Shown here piece after piece: positions 34,205-40,938 of a stretch of 40,938 nt of DNA. The notes under the pieces are model-generated. The model did no database searches. It was not told the origin of the DNA and saw only the letters and a program-made list of their open reading frames with translations. The position numbers and the translations under genes were made by a program. Within the stretch, counting starts at the first letter, position 1, and each line of letters begins with the position of its first letter. Source of the stretch: Halovivax sp. (lineage in GTDB: Archaea > Halobacteriota > Halobacteria > Halobacteriales > Natrialbaceae); the NCBI GenBank assembly GCA_007119345.1, contig SKPV01000195.1, positions 1 through 40,938 on the forward strand. The letters are read 5' to 3'.

Positions 34205-36484
34205 TTATGTGCGATCGTCCGCCGGCCCGTTCGTTCGACGCCGCTCGCTCGAGGGGTTCTTCCGTCCCCGGACGCTGCCGGACGCGGTGTCCGCCGACTC
34301 GTCCGTCACCGCGGGAACTCCACCGGAAACGGCGTCGTCCGCCCCGTTCGCCTCGGCATCTCCGTAGCCGTCGCTCTCATCCGAACGTCTGTCGTCCTCC
34401 GTCTCGTTCGACCTGGCACCCCCGTAGCCGTCGTTCTCTCCATGCCGTCCGACGTCCTCCGCCCCCGACGCCTCTGACCCTGCCGGTCGAATCGTCACGG
34501 GGACCTGCGCTCGCGGATCGGCGGCCGTCCGCGTCGTCGGGTCGACCCGGACGTATCGTCGCCCGAGGACGAGGACGATCGCGAGTCCGGTGAGGACGGC
34601 GAGCACCAGTTCCACCGGGAGCTGCCAGTCGCCGTCGCTCGCCCAGTCGGCGTCGAACGCGTCGGCGTAGTAGGTCCCGACGTCGTCGCCGTGAAGGACG
34701 AGCGCGACCTCCCGATTTTCTCGGAGCGATTGGTCGTTCCAGTTGAGGCTGCCGACGACGGCCGTCTCCTCGTCGACGACGATCCCCTTCGCGTGGACCT
34801 TCTCGAATCGGCTCCCGCCTTCGGCGAGGCGAACCTCGAGCGACAGTTCCTCCCGCTCCGCGATCGAATCGAGTCGGTCGGCGAGCGCCCGATTTTCCTC
34901 CGCGACGTACCAGGAGTCGTCGAGCAAGATCCGCACCTCGGCTCCGTCCCGGGCGGCTTCGAGGGCGGCGTCGAGCAGGACGAAGTCGGGGCCGTCGATT
35001 CGCACCTGGACGATCCGGAGGGAGTCTTCGGCTCCCTCGATCAGCTCGCGCAGTCGGTCCTCGGCGTTGTCCGGCGCGACCAGCAGTTCGGCGCGCTCGG
35101 CCGTCACCGTCTCGGCGTCGCGCCCGCGCTCGAACGACCCCGCGGCGGCGTCCTCCTCTACGAAGGTGGTGCGCTGCCGGAACGCGCTCCAGTTCGTCGT
35201 ATCGGGTCCGTCCGCGTCCGCGTCGAAGACGGTGGCCAGCTCCGCCGCGAGGTCGGCGTCGTCGACGATGACGCCCCAGCCCCGACTGGAGGCCCCGCCG
35301 ACCCCTGCGGGTTTCCAGTTCTCGGAGGTCACCAGGACGGCGTCGTCGATGACGGCGTACTTCGGGTGGTGGAACCCGTAACGGGCGCCTTCGCCCCCGA
35401 TCGCGCGCACCGTCGCTCCGGATCCCTCGAGTTCCGAGAGCAGCGGCTCGGTCTCTTCGGGAATGCCGCCGACGGGACCGGCCTCGACGAGCACCTCGAC
35501 CTCGACGCCGCGGTCGAGCGCCGCCTCCAGTTCGGCGGCGATCTCCTCGTCGGTGAACGTGTAGCCGGCTACCCGGATTCGCTCCTCCGCGCCGGCGATC
35601 GCCTCCAGGGGCACCTCCGGCGTGTCCGGGAGAACGAACGCCGTCGCCTCGTCGATCGACCGCGTCGACGGTTCCAGACACGTCGCGTCCCGGGGCCACC
35701 AGTCGCCGCTGACGGGCGCCGTCGACTCGTCCTCGGATCGGCTCCCGATCGCGTCCCCGGTGCGGTACCAGATTTCCCCCTCGGCTGCGCGGCCGTAGAC
35801 GATCGCGTCCGTGGTCCCCGACTCGTTCGCGAGGACGAGTTCGTCACCGTCCGCGGCGAGTCGAAGGTACCCGTCGAACTCGACCACGTGGTCGTCGGTC
35901 AGCTCGGCGGTGACGTTCGGATCGAGGCTCGCGGCCACCCGACCCGGGGGCCTGTCGTCGGGGATCGCGGTGCTCGCGTGTCCGTCGGTGACCGTCAGGT
36001 TCTCCGTCGGTCCGCCGGGGTCGTCGATCACGAGGTACTCGCCGACGTTACCGTCGGTCGTCGGGTTCGGGTACGCCTCGACGATCCGCGGCGACGACGC
36101 GTCGTCGGTCGACCGCGCTCCGGCCGCCGGACAGGGCTCGTCGGCGACCGACGTCGTGGCGTCGGTCCCACCGGGACCGATGAGGGACGCCTGCGGGGGT
36201 CCCCGGTCGCCGGTCATCGTCGGTGGCGCGTGGGAGTTCGCCGGGAGTTTCGGTGTCGGCTGGACGGGCGGTTCCGGTATCGGCTGGACGGGCGGTTTCG
36301 GGGTCGGCTGGACGGACCCTTCCGTTGCCGACGGGCCGGTCACCGCGGCCGTTGCCATCGGTGCCGCCAGAACGGCCTGCAGCAGCGCTCCGACCAGAAC
36401 GGCGATCAGCAGCGTTGCGACCGAAACGGCCCGTCGGCTGGTTCCGGCTTCGACGGGGAGTCGAGGGACGGGGCGCCGTCGCAC
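34205..36484 (-). CDS. Exported membrane-anchored phospholipase-D-like protein
   Basis: This 759-residue protein has a hydrophobic signal segment (about 20-46), a proline-rich spacer with three 8-residue PVQPTPKP-type repeats (58-80), a lamin-tail-like beta domain (about 133-235), and two PLD catalytic motifs: HHPKYAVID with His373, Lys375 and Asp380, and HAKGIVVD with His564, Lys566 and Asp571. A membrane helix (about 622-642) and an acidic tail with a 20-residue duplication (roughly 668-712) follow. Both HKD motifs are intact, so one active site formed from two halves is expected outside the cell, acting on phosphodiesters (lipid or nucleic acid). The start is GTG at 36484 with CCTTTAC about 30 nt upstream. 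Confidence 0.85.
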   Translation of the reverse strand: MRRRPVPRLPVEAGTSRRAVSVATLLIAVLVGALLQAVLAAPMATAAVTGPSATEGSVQPTPKPPVQPIPEPPVQPTPKLPANSHAPPTMTGDRGPPQASLIGPGGTDATTSVADEPCPAAGARSTDDASSPRIVEAYPNPTTDGNVGEYLVIDDPGGPTENLTVTDGHASTAIPDDRPPGRVAASLDPNVTAELTDDHVVEFDGYLRLAADGDELVLANESGTTDAIVYGRAAEGEIWYRTGDAIGSRSEDESTAPVSGDWWPRDATCLEPSTRSIDEATAFVLPDTPEVPLEAIAGAEERIRVAGYTFTDEEIAAELEAALDRGVEVEVLVEAGPVGGIPEETEPLLSELEGSGATVRAIGGEGARYGFHHPKYAVIDDAVLVTSENWKPAGVGGASSRGWGVIVDDADLAAELATVFDADADGPDTTNWSAFRQRTTFVEEDAAAGSFERGRDAETVTAERAELLVAPDNAEDRLRELIEGAEDSLRIVQVRIDGPDFVLLDAALEAARDGAEVRILLDDSWYVAEENRALADRLDSIAEREELSLEVRLAEGGSRFEKVHAKGIVVDEETAVVGSLNWNDQSLRENREVALVLHGDDVGTYYADAFDADWASDGDWQLPVELVLAVLTGLAIVLVLGRRYVRVDPTTRTAADPRAQVPVTIRPAGSEASGAEDVGRHGENDGYGGARSNETEDDRRSDESDGYGDAEANGADDAVSGGVPAVTDESADTASGSVRGRKNPSSERRRTNGPADDRT
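34341..34460. repeat. 60-nt duplication in the PLD gene tail
   Basis: 34341-34400 and 34401-34460 are two copies with an exact 60-nt period, sharing CCGTAGCCGTCG and CGTCCTCC. They encode two 20-residue acidic repeats in the cytoplasmic-side tail. Confidence 0.7.
36247..36318. repeat. Three 24-nt copies in the PLD gene spacer
   Basis: Copies at 36247-36270, 36271-36294 and 36295-36318 share TCGGCTGGACGG and encode 8-residue PVQPxPxP repeats between the signal segment and the first domain. Confidence 0.8.
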
Positions 36485-36559
36485 GCGACGGCCTGGCCGC
36501 GTCCTCGTACGTAAAGGATCGGATTCGGGGTCCGGAACGTTCGAGAATCGGCCGCCCGA

Positions 36560-37885
36560 TCAGCCGACGAGCTGGGCCTCGGCCCGCTCGGCCTCCGCCT
36601 GGACGAGGTAGGCGCGGTCGTCGGCGTACTGGGTGACGGCGTCGAGGGCGTCCTCGGTGCCGATCTGTCGGAGCGCCCAGGCGGCGCTGGCGCGGACGGT
36701 GTCGTCCTCGTCGTCGTCGAGCAGCGCCGCGAGCGGGTCGATGGTGCGGGTGTCGCCGAGCAGGCCCAGGCACCGTGCGGCGTGGCTGCGGACGCTCGGG
36801 TCGTCGTCGACGAGCTGTTCGGCGACCGGCTCGACGGCCTCCGGCGCGCCGATCTCGCCGAGGGCCCGGAGCGTGTGCTTTCGCAGCGACAGATCGCCGC
36901 CGTCGACGTAGTCGACCAGCGTGTCCACGACGCGCTCGTCGGCGACGCCGATCGAGCCGAGGACGGCGATGGCGTCGGTGTTCCGCCGGTTCGCCAGCTG
37001 GAGCATCGGATCGATCGCCGCCTCGTCGCCCATGCGCCCGAGCGCTTCGATACAGTGCTCCTCCATGAAGTCGGAGTCGAACGAGTCCAGGGCCAGCAAC
37101 ACCATCTCGACGTTGCCCTGCTTCTCGTGGACCTTCAGCGCGTGCCACTCGGGCGGGAAGTCTTTGACGTGGTCGAGGACGTCGTAGAACCCTTCGCGGC
37201 GGAGCTGTTCGCGGACCTCGAGGTCGTCCCAGGCGGTGGCGTCGTCGACGCCGGACTGGAGTTCGTCGGTCGTCTCGAGCAGGGCGTCGATCGTCTCGGC
37301 GTCGGTGTCCGGATCGAGCCCGGCCTCGTCGATCTCCGTGCCGACGCGCTCGAGGGTTTCGACGAGCGCGTCGACCAGCTCCTCGTCGTCGGCGAGCGAG
37401 AGCGAGGTGCCGAGGATCTCGCTGATCTCCGCGAGGGCGATCCCGACGACCTCGCGGAGTTCCTCGCGCCCCTCCTCGGTCCACCGCGTGGACTCGACGT
37501 CGCCGGCCGCGCTCTCGACCTCGTCGATCACGTCCTCGGCGTAGGGACCGCGCTGGTCCGCGACGCCGGATTCGACGTCGTCGAGGTCGTTTTCGAGTTC
37601 CTCGTGACGGTCCCTGACCTCCTCGTACGGATCCTCGGGCGTCTCCTCGTCTTCGTCGTCGGGTTCCTCGGGGGGTTCGGGGATCTCGATCGCCTCGAGG
37701 TCCTCGCTGACGTCTTCGAGGTGGGCCTCCACGTCGTCGAGGTCGTCCTCGGTATCCGCCGCCTCGAGTTCCGACGCGAGCTCGTCGGCGCGCTCGGAGA
37801 CGGCCGCCAGCTCCGCGTCGATCTCGTCGACGTCGGGATCCGGCGTCGCGTCTTCGTCGCCCTCCTCGGTCGCCTCGTCGCTCAT
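36560..37885 (-). CDS. HEAT-repeat protein with an acidic coiled-coil N-terminus
   Basis: A 441-residue very acidic protein. Residues 1 to about 230 are helical and coiled-coil-like (DEIDAELAAVSERADELASELEA at the start). From about 235, HEAT-type repeats are visible: EEHCIEALGRMGDEAAIDPM, LRKHTLRALGEIGAPEAVEPV, VRSHAARCLGLLGDTRTIDPL, VRASAAWALRQIGTEDALDAV. Such proteins usually bind other proteins; PBS-lyase-type HEAT repeats are common in haloarchaea. No catalytic residue is evident. A 16-nt perfect palindrome sits directly before the ATG at 37885. It lies between the PLD gene and pssA, all on one strand. Confidence 0.85.
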   Translation of the reverse strand: MSDEATEEGDEDATPDPDVDEIDAELAAVSERADELASELEAADTEDDLDDVEAHLEDVSEDLEAIEIPEPPEEPDDEDEETPEDPYEEVRDRHEELENDLDDVESGVADQRGPYAEDVIDEVESAAGDVESTRWTEEGREELREVVGIALAEISEILGTSLSLADDEELVDALVETLERVGTEIDEAGLDPDTDAETIDALLETTDELQSGVDDATAWDDLEVREQLRREGFYDVLDHVKDFPPEWHALKVHEKQGNVEMVLLALDSFDSDFMEEHCIEALGRMGDEAAIDPMLQLANRRNTDAIAVLGSIGVADERVVDTLVDYVDGGDLSLRKHTLRALGEIGAPEAVEPVAEQLVDDDPSVRSHAARCLGLLGDTRTIDPLAALLDDDEDDTVRASAAWALRQIGTEDALDAVTQYADDRAYLVQAEAERAEAQLVG

Positions 37886-37890
37886 GGCGT

Positions 37891-37906
37891 CACCCGCCGG
37901 CGGGTG
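37891..37906. promoter_or_regulatory. 16-nt palindrome just before the HEAT-repeat gene
   Basis: CACCCGCCGGCGGGTG is a perfect palindrome 6-21 nt upstream of the ATG at 37885. It may be an operator or a 5' mRNA hairpin that hides the start. Confidence 0.4.
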
Positions 37907-37960
37907 GCCGACCGCGGTCTCGTGGGCGTCTGCATGCGCGTATCTGGGTGCAGAACCCCC

Positions 37961-38680
37961 CTAAGAGTTTCCATACACCCGCGCCGCGAACGCGCCGCCC
38001 CGCCAGTAGAGCCACGGGCCCAGGAGCAGGTAGGCGATGCCGAGGGTCAACAGGGCGTAGGGGAAGGTGCGGCCGGCGACGTCGGGGATCAGGATCGCGA
38101 GGACGTGCACGACGCCCATCACCATCGCGTCGCGAGCGAGCAGGTCTGGGTATCGGATCCGCGAGACCATCAGGTAGCAGAACGCGGCCGTCGCCCCGAG
38201 GATCAGCCACGGGTCGGTGACGCCGGCGAGAACCGCGGCGCCGATGATCGTCGCGGCCAGCGTCGTCTGGACGCCCTCCGTGAACTCGTCGCCGGCGTCG
38301 TAGACCGTGTACAGTCCCAGCCGGGCGACCGCCATGGCGACGAACAACGCGCAGACCGCGCCGACGCCGATCGCCTCGGGGCCCGCGGACGAAAACTCGA
38401 CGCCGAGGCCGTCGGTGACGACGACGAACGCCAGGGCGGCGGGTGCGACGGCGAAGGAGGCGACGTCGGCCAGCGAGTCGAGGTGGGGCCCGACGGGCGT
38501 GCCGCCGTACCGTCGGGCGAGCACCCCGTCGAGCCCGTCGAGCACCGCCGCCAGCAGGACGAGCCTGGCGGCCAGGTGGACGTCGACGAATGCCACCACG
38601 ACCGCGAGAAACCCCAGCGCGGCGTTCGCGATCGTGACCGCGTCGGCCACGCCCAGGCGGCCGACGAACCGGGGAAGCAT
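37961..38680 (-). CDS. pssA: CDP-alcohol phosphatidyltransferase, probable archaetidylserine synthase
   Basis: A 239-residue membrane enzyme. The CDP-alcohol motif is complete: DGLDGVLAR, then 8 residues, then GPHLDSLAD, giving the two metal-binding aspartate pairs. Seven or eight hydrophobic segments surround it. In haloarchaea, PssA-type enzymes make archaetidylserine from CDP-archaeol and serine, a precursor for archaetidylethanolamine and a requirement for archaeosortase-dependent lipid anchoring of surface proteins. The ATG at 38680 is chosen; the long upstream frame is the antisense of the halocyanin gene. Neither the decarboxylase nor an archaeosortase gene is in the window. Confidence 0.85.
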   Translation of the reverse strand: MLPRFVGRLGVADAVTIANAALGFLAVVVAFVDVHLAARLVLLAAVLDGLDGVLARRYGGTPVGPHLDSLADVASFAVAPAALAFVVVTDGLGVEFSSAGPEAIGVGAVCALFVAMAVARLGLYTVYDAGDEFTEGVQTTLAATIIGAAVLAGVTDPWLILGATAAFCYLMVSRIRYPDLLARDAMVMGVVHVLAILIPDVAGRTFPYALLTLGIAYLLLGPWLYWRGGAFAARVYGNS

Positions 38681-38783
38681 ACTCCCCGGTTCGGGGGGCG
38701 CCCACCTTACGTGTTTCCGTCCGCGATTCGAGCCCGGAGCCGACGGTGCCCTCGTCCGGGCCTGCCGCGGGACATCGCGGACG

Positions 38784-38789
38784 TTATAT
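38784..38789 (+). promoter_or_regulatory. TATA element of the halocyanin-like gene
   Basis: TTATAT (within ACGTTATATC) is centred about 27 nt before the ATG at 38813, the standard leaderless geometry. Confidence 0.7.
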
Positions 38790-38812
38790 CGGCACGCTCC
38801 CAATCGGCGCGT

Positions 38813-39262
38813 ATGCGACGACGCGCCTACCTCGCGGGCGTCGGGGCGACCGGAGTCGCCGCGCTCGCGGGCTGCACGGCGCTCGCGGACACCGCGGACG
38901 ACCTCTTCGGCGGCGAACCGTACGACATCGGGATGTCGCGACACTCGTTCGAACCCGAGGAGTACGAGACGACCGTGGGCGACCCCGTCGTCTGGAAGAA
39001 CACGAGCGAAGCGGACCACACGGTTACCGCCTACGAAGACGGGCTGCCGGAGGGCGCCTCGTTTTTCGCCTCCGGCGGGTACGAGACCGAGGCGGAAGCG
39101 AGCGACGCGTACTGGAACAACTTCGGCGGCGCGTTCAGCACCGGGGAGACCTACGAGCACACGTTCGAGGTTCCCGGGACCTACGCCTACTACTGCGTCC
39201 CGCACGAGAAAGACGGCCGTGGCGACGGTCGGATGATGGGGCTCGTCCACGTCGAGGAGTGA
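38813..39262 (+). CDS. Halocyanin-like blue copper lipoprotein
   Basis: A 149-residue exported protein. MRRRAYLAG is a Tat-type start and ALAGC gives lipobox Cys21. The cupredoxin domain has its copper ligands in DHTVTAYE (His69) and YYCVPHE (Cys128, His131), with Met141 or Met142 as the axial ligand. It probably carries electrons outside the membrane near the respiratory chain. The loop between His131 and the methionine is EKDGRGDGR, longer than the usual four or so residues. The TATA element fixes the start. It is divergent to pssA, and it converges with the eS1 gene. Confidence 0.87.
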   Translation: MRRRAYLAGVGATGVAALAGCTALADTADDLFGGEPYDIGMSRHSFEPEEYETTVGDPVVWKNTSEADHTVTAYEDGLPEGASFFASGGYETEAEASDAYWNNFGGAFSTGETYEHTFEVPGTYAYYCVPHEKDGRGDGRMMGLVHVEE

Positions 39263-39333
39263 TCAACCGTGTCAGCGGCCGAACGGTTGGGTTCGTCCGC
39301 GTCAGCGAGTGATCGCTCGTCCGCGTCAGCGAG
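39244..39333. repeat. Short repeats at and after the halocyanin stop codon
   Basis: TCGTCCGCGTCAGCGAG occurs at 39293-39309 and 39317-39333 with a 24-nt period. A diverged copy (GTCCACGTCGAGGAGTGATC, 39244-39263) spans the halocyanin stop codon. Confidence 0.6.
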
Positions 39334-39525
39334 CAAGTGCTAACGTCGACGAATACTTGCCGCCGCCCGACCGGAACCGTCGTCTATCGCAGTTGACCGA
39401 ACGCATCCGTCGGCGCCTCTTGACCCTCTCGGCGCATCCGTCGGCGCCGATGATCGCGACCGCGGCGCCGTCGTCGAACGCGACGCTCCTCGTCCCCGCT
39501 CGAGAGAAATTGCGAACTCGACGCC

Positions 39526-40167
39526 TCAGTCGTCGGTGGCGACGTCGGCCTCGTCGACGTCGACCGAGGTCTCTTCCTCTTCGGCGACCTCCTCGGGGTA
39601 GGCCTCCAGGGTGGCCTTCTGGATCTCGACCCGCCGGAGCGGATAGATCGTCTTGGCCTCGCCGTAGATGGCCGAGGAGAGTCGGCCGTGGACGACGCCG
39701 TCGATCAGGTCCTCGAAGTCGCGCTCCGCGGCCGCGGACTCGACCATCTCGACCATCGTCTCGCGGATGGCCTGCTCCTGGCTCGCGTCGGCCTTCTTCG
39801 TCGTGAAGGCCACCGGCTGGATCTGGACGCGGTAGTCGTCGGTCGTGAGGACCGTGACGTAGGCCTCGATCTTCGAGGCGCCGCGTCGGACCAGCGATCG
39901 GAGGTAGTCGCGCGTGAGCGCGTGCTCTTTGAATTCGGTGTAGGCCGCGTCGCTGCCCACGTCCGTGATCCTGAACTCGAGTTTCGTGTTGTTCTCGCTC
40001 GCGTTGTTCGTTAGCTCGCCGAGCGTCGTCTCGATCGTTCGGTCGAGCACCTGTTCCGGTTCGTCAGCGGGGGTCTCGCCGAGCTCTTGCCGGTCGAACT
40101 GCTCCGGTGCGAGCACGGTGTACCACCGCTTTTCCTGCTTCGCGCGTGAAACGGATCGTTCACTCAT
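39526..40167 (-). CDS. rps3ae: Small ribosomal subunit protein eS1 (S3Ae)
   Basis: A 213-residue protein whose sequence matches archaeal eS1: QEKRWYTVLAPEQF, NTKLEFRITDVGSDAAYTEFKEH, LRSLVRRGASKIEAY, and IYPLRRVEIQKATLEAYPEEV near the end. It belongs to the platform of the 30S subunit. The C-terminus after about residue 195 is an acidic tail (EEEETSVDVDEADVATDD), a normal haloarchaeal adaptation. ATG at 40167 overlaps the pcc1 stop by 8 nt, so the two are translationally coupled. Confidence 0.95.
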   Translation of the reverse strand: MSERSVSRAKQEKRWYTVLAPEQFDRQELGETPADEPEQVLDRTIETTLGELTNNASENNTKLEFRITDVGSDAAYTEFKEHALTRDYLRSLVRRGASKIEAYVTVLTTDDYRVQIQPVAFTTKKADASQEQAIRETMVEMVESAAAERDFEDLIDGVVHGRLSSAIYGEAKTIYPLRRVEIQKATLEAYPEEVAEEEETSVDVDEADVATDD

Positions 40168-40570
40168 GTGTATCGGTTGTTGTCGTCGTATCTGCGTGGT
40201 TCGCGTCGTTCGCGTCCGGTACCTCTCGTCCCGTCGCTCGGGCCGCGACTCCGTCCGCCACGTCGAGGTTCACGAGGTAGTCGTCGACCGTCGAGTGGAG
40301 GCCGCCGGTCGTCTCCCGCTCGATGCGGGTGAGGACCGCCGTGCGTTCTCCGTCCTCGCCCGACGGGTCGTCGCTCGACGACTCGTCCTCGCCGCGTTCC
40401 GGGTCACGGTCGCCGTTCTCCGGGTCACCGTCGTCGCGTTCCGGTTCGCTACCGTCGCCCGTCGTCACCGACACGACGGTCTCCATCTCGTCGGTGTTGT
40501 CGGGGGCGATCGCCGCAGCGACGAGCGCGGCGTCCGCGTGGGTCGTCCTGACGATCGCCCGTCGCCTCAT
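40160..40570 (-). CDS. pcc1: KEOPS complex subunit Pcc1
   Basis: A 136-residue protein. VLTRIERETTGGLHSTVDDYLVNLDVA near residues 79-105 is the Pcc1 core that dimerises and contacts Kae1 in the complex making t6A in tRNA. Archaeal Pcc1 is usually about 80-90 residues. Here residues 38-75 are an acidic low-complexity insert with heptads EPERDDG, DPENGDR and DPERGED, splitting the first strands from the rest. It overlaps the upstream stop (ATGA) and eS1, an order shared with other haloarchaea. An 18-residue hydrophilic C-terminal tail (DANDANHADTTTTTDTHE) follows. Confidence 0.78.
   Translation of the reverse strand: MRRRAIVRTTHADAALVAAAIAPDNTDEMETVVSVTTGDGSEPERDDGDPENGDRDPERGEDESSSDDPSGEDGERTAVLTRIERETTGGLHSTVDDYLVNLDVADGVAARATGREVPDANDANHADTTTTTDTHE
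40393..40457. repeat. About 21-nt in-frame repeats inside pcc1
   Basis: Three diverged units sharing CGTTC and TCCGGGTCAC encode the acidic heptads at residues 42-62 of Pcc1. Confidence 0.55.
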
Positions 40571-40938
40571 AGCGCACCCCTCGCGGTCTCGATCGCGTCG
40601 TCGGGGTCCGGGTCGACGTCGCGGAGCGCGCCGGCGGTCGGGCCGTAGTCGTAGGCGGCGCCGATCGTCCGGGCGAGGCGCTCACAGAGCGGGCCGAGCG
40701 ATCGGTCGTCGGTCGCGGCCACGCCGATCGCGTCGTCGGCGACGGCGAGCACGACCGGCTCGGGGCTCCGCGTCGCGGCCGCGAGCCGGGCGACCGACTC
40801 GACGGCTCCGTCCCGGGCGACTTCGGGGACGTCGGCCCCGTGCAGTCGCAGGACGAACACCCCGTCGTGGCGGGACGACGTCGCCGCCTCGAGCGCCGCG
40901 TGAACGGCGCGCCCGTGGGTCCGCCAGGCGTCGAGGGC
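40567..40938 (-). CDS. C-terminal part of a probable RecJ-like DHH exonuclease; cut by the window edge
   Basis: The frame is open to the right edge and 123 residues are visible, starting ALDAWRTHGR and ending DDAIETARGAL. No DHH motif is in this part. The call rests on position: in haloarchaea a RecJ-like gene commonly sits between rps15 and pcc1-rps3ae, and the visible segment looks like the C-terminal sensor/DHHA1-type region (VVLAVADDAIGVAATDDRSLGPL). Its stop overlaps the pcc1 start by ATGA. A start within the visible region (GTG at 40860) is not needed, because the frame stays open to the edge. Confidence 0.55.
   Translation of the reverse strand, partial: ALDAWRTHGRAVHAALEAATSSRHDGVFVLRLHGADVPEVARDGAVESVARLAAATRSPEPVVLAVADDAIGVAATDDRSLGPLCERLARTIGAAYDYGPTAGALRDVDPDPDDAIETARGAL

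Overview
This is a haloarchaeal chromosome segment (class Halobacteria). It is about two-thirds G+C, its proteins are acidic, many genes have a TATA-like element 25-30 nt before a leaderless start, and genes inside operons carry GGAGGTG-type ribosome binding sites. Marker genes support this: ribosomal protein eS1 with KEOPS Pcc1, a split 12-kb nuo operon without the NADH module, a halocyanin-like copper lipoprotein, an archaetidylserine-synthase-type PssA, Tat/lipobox signal peptides and an ADP-forming acyl-CoA synthetase. Base composition shows no obvious island; it looks like core genome.

Layout. 1-1624 (-): an enoyl-CoA hydratase followed by an ADP-forming acyl-CoA synthetase that runs off the left edge. 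1801-5625 (+): a divergent four-gene Pot-type ABC importer (lipoprotein, ATPase, two permeases). 5930-6484 (+): a SAM methyltransferase. 6516-11939 (-): methylmalonyl-CoA mutase large subunit, an atypical SDR, a CBS-CBS-ParB/Srx protein and an RCK_N-DHH-DHHA1 phosphoesterase. 11985-22522 (-): nuoA-B-CD-H-I-J1-J2-K-L-M-N, all junctions overlapping or at most 1 nt apart. 22757-25084 (-): purE, a small unknown gene and purK. 25248-27206 (+): ribH, a PLP aminotransferase and a 48-residue membrane protein. 27262-31240 (-): FAD synthase-like RibL, a JAMM peptidase, a PAS histidine kinase and a thiolase. 31568-33466 (+): an S1-OB-DHH RecJ-like protein. 33659-38680 (-): an unknown membrane protein, an exported two-domain phospholipase-D-like protein, a HEAT-repeat protein and pssA. 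38813-39262 (+): halocyanin-like lipoprotein. 39526-40938 (-): eS1, pcc1 and the 3' part of a probable RecJ-like gene.

How genes work together. The nuo cluster encodes the membrane arm and quinone-reducing module of a complex-I-like proton pump; the electron donor must come from elsewhere. The ech/acd pair, mutA and the thiolase point to acyl-CoA and propionate metabolism. purE with purK, and ribH with ribL, are housekeeping nucleotide and flavin steps.

The least explained signal is a population of short repeats. Tandem repeats of 17-34 nt sit at or just after stop codons (purE, the aminotransferase, the kinase, the halocyanin) or between genes (before mutA; between the thiolase and the RecJ-like gene). 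Repeats of 21, 24 and 60 nt have been absorbed in frame into coding sequence (pcc1, the PLD gene). Separately, two unrelated enzymes, PurK and the aminotransferase, carry 17-20-codon in-frame inserts whose DNA aligns at roughly 70-75% in the same codon phase and contains GC palindromes. This suggests a small protein-tolerated palindromic element. Several promoters also have perfect palindromes beside the TATA element or the start codon.
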